Of a stretch of DNA of 8,090 nt, positions 6,014-8,090 are shown piece after piece. The position numbers were made by a program, and so were the translations under genes. The stretch's first letter is position 1, and the number at the start of each line of letters is the position of its first letter. Origin of the DNA: Nitriliruptoraceae bacterium. Lineage in GTDB: Bacteria > Actinomycetota > Nitriliruptoria > Nitriliruptorales > Nitriliruptoraceae. The DNA lies in the NCBI GenBank assembly GCA_007118045.1, contig SKTG01000456.1:1-8090 (forward strand). The letters run 5' to 3'. Under the pieces are notes generated by a model. That model searched no databases. It saw only the letters and a program-made list of their open reading frames with translations, and was not told the DNA's origin.

Positions 6014-6279
6014 CGGGGCTCCTGCGGTGTGGGTCGAAGGCGGCCGCTCGGCGGGAGGGCTCGGCGGGAGGGGCTCGGGAGAGCCGGGGCAGCGCGGCGG
6101 GCTGCGCGGCGAGGGGACGAGGCGGCGGTGGGACGGGACGGCAACGGGATGGGGCGATGCTCGGGCGGGCCGACGGTTGGGTGGCGGTAGCGTGGTCAGG
6201 CCCGGCCGTGGGAGCTCGGGCGGGTGATGGGAGCTCGCGTGCGAGAGCCTCCGCCGTAGCCGCCCGGTGGGGGTTCACA
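6014..6279 (-). other. Long, structured trxB leader region
   Basis: About 265 bases separate the predicted trxB start of transcription from its ATG. The stretch holds tandem CTCGGCGGGAGGG copies (6047-6059, 6060-6072), a hairpin GGCTC-GGGA-GAGCC (6072-6085), two TGGGAGCTCG copies 19 bases apart (6209-6218, 6228-6237) and an inverted repeat CTCGC-GT-GCGAG (6234-6245). I see no believable gene: frames open here on either strand are Arg/Pro-rich and run into trxB. It may be a regulatory leader, or it may hide a second promoter nearer to trxB that I could not identify. Confidence 0.4.
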
Positions 6280-6286
6280 GGAGCCT

Positions 6287-6312
6287 AACGGTGGGGCGCC
6301 GCCCGGTATTCC
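6287..6312 (-). promoter_or_regulatory. SigR/SigH-type promoter for trxB-trxA
   Basis: On the minus strand, GGAAT (complement of 6308-6312) is followed by exactly 18 bases and GTT (complement of 6287-6289). GGAAT-N18-GTT is the consensus of the thiol-oxidative-stress ECF sigma factors SigR (Streptomyces) and SigH (Mycobacterium), both of which drive trxB-trx operons. It points toward trxB; transcription would begin near 6279, leaving a leader of roughly 265 bases. GTTAGGCT also contains a possible housekeeping -10 (TAGGCT). Confidence 0.65.
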
Positions 6313-6339
6313 GAGGCAGCCGCCGGCGCCGACGGACCG

Positions 6340-6352
6340 TACGCTGTGCGCC
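6340..6352 (+). promoter_or_regulatory. Probable leaderless promoter of the zinc-finger membrane gene
   Basis: TACGCT (6340-6345) fits the actinobacterial -10 pattern TANNNT. The ATG lies at 6353, seven bases after it, just where transcription would start. No Shine-Dalgarno sequence precedes the ATG, which supports a leaderless mRNA. No good -35 hexamer was found. Confidence 0.5.
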
Positions 6353-6925
6353 ATGGACCAACCTCCCACCTGTGAGCGGCACCCCGACGTCGAGACCCGG
6401 CTGCGCTGCGTGTCCTGTGATGCGCGCATCTGCCCGGACTGCGGGCGTGAGGCCGCGGTCGGTTTCAAGTGCCCCGACTGCGCCGCGCACCTCGAGGGGA
6501 CGGTGTCCACGCGGGGCGGCGGTGGGATGATGAGCCGCTTCGGTGGTGGCGGCGACGGCAACTCGCGACGGACCCCGCAGACCGACGACGGTGCCGGGCT
6601 CCCGGTGCCGGTGGTCGCGCGCGCGTCCGTCGTCGGGATCGCCGCGGCCGTGCTCGGAGGTCTGGTGCTCTGGCCGGTGTTGCAGGGGGGCGCTTTCTTC
6701 CTGCTCTCCGCGGGCGTGATCGGCTGGGGGGTCGCCCGTTCCGTGTACTGGGCGACCGAGGAACGCAACTCGCCCTTCGTGCGTGCCGCGGCCATGGCTC
6801 TCGCGGGCTTCTCCGTGGCGGTGGCCATGGGCATGGCCGGCACGGCGACCTCGGGATCCGGGATCGTCTTCCTCGCCTATCCGGCGGCGATCTACGGCGG
6901 CTGGATCGTGGTGCGTCAACGCTGA
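6353..6925 (+). CDS. B-box-like zinc-finger protein with four membrane segments
   Basis: In this 190-residue protein, residues 7-43 form a compact Cys/His module: C7, H10, C19, C22, C27, C30, C40, C43, spaced CERH-x8-CxxC-x4-CxxC-x9-CxxC. This matches the B-box-like zinc finger found at the N-terminus of many actinobacterial rhomboid proteases and other membrane proteins. A Gly-rich linker (55-70) follows, then four hydrophobic segments at about 88-107, 113-131, 143-163 and 168-187. No rhomboid Ser/His catalytic motif (GxSG) is present, so it is not a rhomboid. The finger would face the cytoplasm and may bind protein or act in sensing; the role is unknown. It is divergent from trxB, sharing a 339-base intergenic region with the SigR/SigH-type site. 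Mycobacteria lack it here. Confidence 0.85.
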   Translation: MDQPPTCERHPDVETRLRCVSCDARICPDCGREAAVGFKCPDCAAHLEGTVSTRGGGGMMSRFGGGGDGNSRRTPQTDDGAGLPVPVVARASVVGIAAAVLGGLVLWPVLQGGAFFLLSAGVIGWGVARSVYWATEERNSPFVRAAAMALAGFSVAVAMGMAGTATSGSGIVFLAYPAAIYGGWIVVRQR

Positions 6926-7127
6926 GCCGGGCGGTTGCCGTCAGTGGCGCGCCCGGACCCGCCTCGAGTCGTCCGGTCTGGGACCGTCGGGTCGCGGGGT
7001 CGTCGCGTGATCGGGTCGCGGGGACGGGTCGCGGCATCGCCGCGGCGTCGGGTTTGGGGGCGCCGCGTCAGCGGGTCGCCGGGGTCCGGGTCCGGGGTCG
7101 GCCTGCGGGCGCGTGGGCCCGGCGAGG
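6926..7127. other. Convergent intergenic region with GGGTCGCGG repeats and a hairpin
   Basis: This 202-base gap lies between the zinc-finger gene and the anti-sigma-like gene, which end toward each other. It is made of G/C-rich repetitive sequence, with GGGTCGCGGGG occurring twice (6991 and 7015 areas) and GGGTCGCGG again near 7027. A hairpin GTCGCGGC-ATC-GCCGCGGC (7028-7046, one G-T wobble) could serve as a terminator in both directions. I see no gene here. Confidence 0.45.
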
Positions 7128-8090
7128 TCACTGCTGACGGAACAGCAGCACGTCGCAGCTGGAGCGTTCGACGACCCACATCTCCGCGCGTGTGTAGGCC
7201 TCGGTCTCCGGGTCGATGGTGACGAGTCCGTAGAGCAGTGCGTCGCGGCCTTCGAACGTCGTCACCTCGACGTAGGCGGGGATGGCCTCCGTGCCGTCGA
7301 GCAGCAGCTCGTCGAGGCACCGCCTGACGTCGTGGCTCGTCTCCTCCTCGAGGGTGCGCCCCTCCCGGGTGGTCAGCTCGGGGACGGCCGGGCCGGCGTC
7401 TTCCGCCGACGCGTCGGGGGTCCCGGCGTCGAGGTCGTCCGTCGGCGCGTCCGCTTCCGGGGCCGCGTCCGCTTCCGGGACCACGTCCGGGACCTCCTCC
7501 GTCTCCGGGGCGTCGCCTCTCTCGAGAGCCTCGTCCATCGTGTCCGCCCCGGGTCGCGGGGCGCTGGCGCCCAGCTGGCGTTGGAGGTCCGCCCCGAGCT
7601 CGCCGCCGGCGTCAGCGTCGAGCTCGGCGGCGGCGATCTCGGCGACCTCCGAGGCGGCGAGGAGCTCCTCGACCCGGTCCTGGTCGAGCTCCTCCTCGCG
7701 TTCGGTGACCACGGGTGCGTCCACGGCTCCGGGCGCCTCGACCCGCTCCTCCGCGTCCCCCGCGTCCATGGTCTGGGTCTCCACGGCGGCCTCGTCCTCC
7801 TGCGCGGGCCCGATCTGGTCGGACAGGACCAGGCCACCCACGACGAGCAGGCCGAGCGCGGCCGCGCCGGCCCACACCGCCGGCAGCTTGTCCCGCCGCC
7901 GGCGGCGAGCCGCCAGTTCGTCGCGTGGACCGGGCTCGGGCGCGGTCACCCCGGCCCGGGACGCTGCATCGGCCGGGTCGTCCGTCGCAGGGGTGGCCGA
8001 CAGCTGCTCGTCGATCACCGGCGCCAGCCGCTCGTCGAGACGCTCGGCGAAACCGACCGGCGGTTCGGGCGAGGCGCTCGCGGCCAGGGC
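7128..8090 (-). CDS. Membrane anti-sigma factor-like protein, RsmA-like (5' end outside window)
   Basis: Only the last 320 residues are visible; the frame is open to the window edge, so the N-terminal sigma-binding domain is missing. The first visible residues (PEPPVGFAERLDERL) look like the end of an anti-sigma domain. Then come an Arg-rich cytoplasmic stretch (R62-R66), one membrane helix (about 70-90, AVWAGAAALGLLVVGGLVL), a long Glu/Asp/Ala-rich extracytoplasmic linker (95-235), and a small C-terminal domain (251-320) with one Cys at each end (C258, C312) and the sequence AEMWVVER. The Cys pair could form a disulfide outside the cell. The location fits rsmA, the SigM anti-sigma of mycobacteria, next to trxB2. 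A GTG at 8018 is a possible internal start but would drop the conserved upstream residues. Assignment rests mainly on context and topology. Confidence 0.65.
   Translation of the reverse strand, partial: ALAASASPEPPVGFAERLDERLAPVIDEQLSATPATDDPADAASRAGVTAPEPGPRDELAARRRRRDKLPAVWAGAAALGLLVVGGLVLSDQIGPAQEDEAAVETQTMDAGDAEERVEAPGAVDAPVVTEREEELDQDRVEELLAASEVAEIAAAELDADAGGELGADLQRQLGASAPRPGADTMDEALERGDAPETEEVPDVVPEADAAPEADAPTDDLDAGTPDASAEDAGPAVPELTTREGRTLEEETSHDVRRCLDELLLDGTEAIPAYVEVTTFEGRDALLYGLVTIDPETEAYTRAEMWVVERSSCDVLLFRQQ
7447..7482 (-). repeat. 18-bp tandem duplication in the anti-sigma linker
   Basis: GCGTCCGCTTCCGGGGCC (7447-7464) is followed directly by GCGTCCGCTTCCGGGACC (7465-7482), with one mismatch in 18. 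It is in frame and doubles the peptide PEADA in the acidic linker. This suggests slippage expansion of a disordered spacer rather than a functional site. Confidence 0.7.

Noticed and set aside
4925..6227. Long plus-strand open frames opposite trxB (up to about 420 codons)
   Set aside because: trxB has every expected motif on the minus strand. The antisense translations are low-complexity and have no start context.
5664..6278. Minus-strand frame starting at the GTG at 6278, near the predicted SigR/SigH transcription start
   Set aside because: The coincidence with the start site is tempting, but the peptide is Pro/Arg/Ala-rich and overlaps trxB by about 350 bases in another frame.

Overview
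This is a very GC-rich window (roughly three quarters G+C by eye) with dense GTG/ATG starts and strong third-position GC bias. It looks like a chromosomal segment of an Actinomycetota bacterium. The gene content matches the conserved block next to the replication origin in actinobacteria, which in Mycobacterium tuberculosis runs sigM, rsmA (anti-sigma), trxB2, trxC, cwlM, then convergently Rv3916c, parB and parA. I cannot name the genus; a deep-branching, very high-GC actinobacterium would fit.

Layout, left to right. Positions 1-190 hold a Gly/Pro-rich repetitive stretch that may be the tail of an upstream plus-strand gene; the conserved order would predict parB. Next come a plus-strand GNAT acetyltransferase (Rv3916c-like, 196-933) and a plus-strand MFS transporter (992-2206) whose Shine-Dalgarno sequence lies inside a hairpin. 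The MFS stop codon sits in the first of seven degenerate 23-25 bp tandem repeats (2202-2370). These fill the space to the convergent minus-strand genes: a CwlM-like N-acetylmuramoyl-L-alanine amidase-family protein (2404-3492), a YgjV-like membrane protein with a GNAT-like C-terminal domain and a heptapeptide-repeat insertion (3648-4409), thioredoxin (4531-4854) and thioredoxin reductase (4943-6013). A 15-bp perfect hairpin separates trxA from the YgjV-like gene. Divergent from trxB is a plus-strand gene for a B-box-like zinc-finger protein with four membrane segments (6353-6925). The last gene is a minus-strand membrane anti-sigma-like protein cut by the window end (7128-8090).

How the genes fit together. 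trxB and trxA form a two-gene thiol-redox operon. Upstream of trxB is an exact GGAAT-N18-GTT, the consensus of SigR/SigH thiol-oxidative-stress sigma factors, so oxidative induction is likely. The anti-sigma-like gene is where the SigM anti-sigma lies in mycobacteria; sigM itself would be just beyond the right edge. CwlM links the cluster to cell-wall synthesis. Relative to the mycobacterial order, three genes are interposed: the MFS transporter, the YgjV-GNAT protein and the zinc-finger membrane protein.

I see no clearly new multi-gene system such as a defence island, a CRISPR array or a mobile element. The least explained items are the seven-copy tandem repeat, the heptapeptide-repeat membrane protein, the zinc-finger/4-TM protein and the SD-sequestering hairpin.
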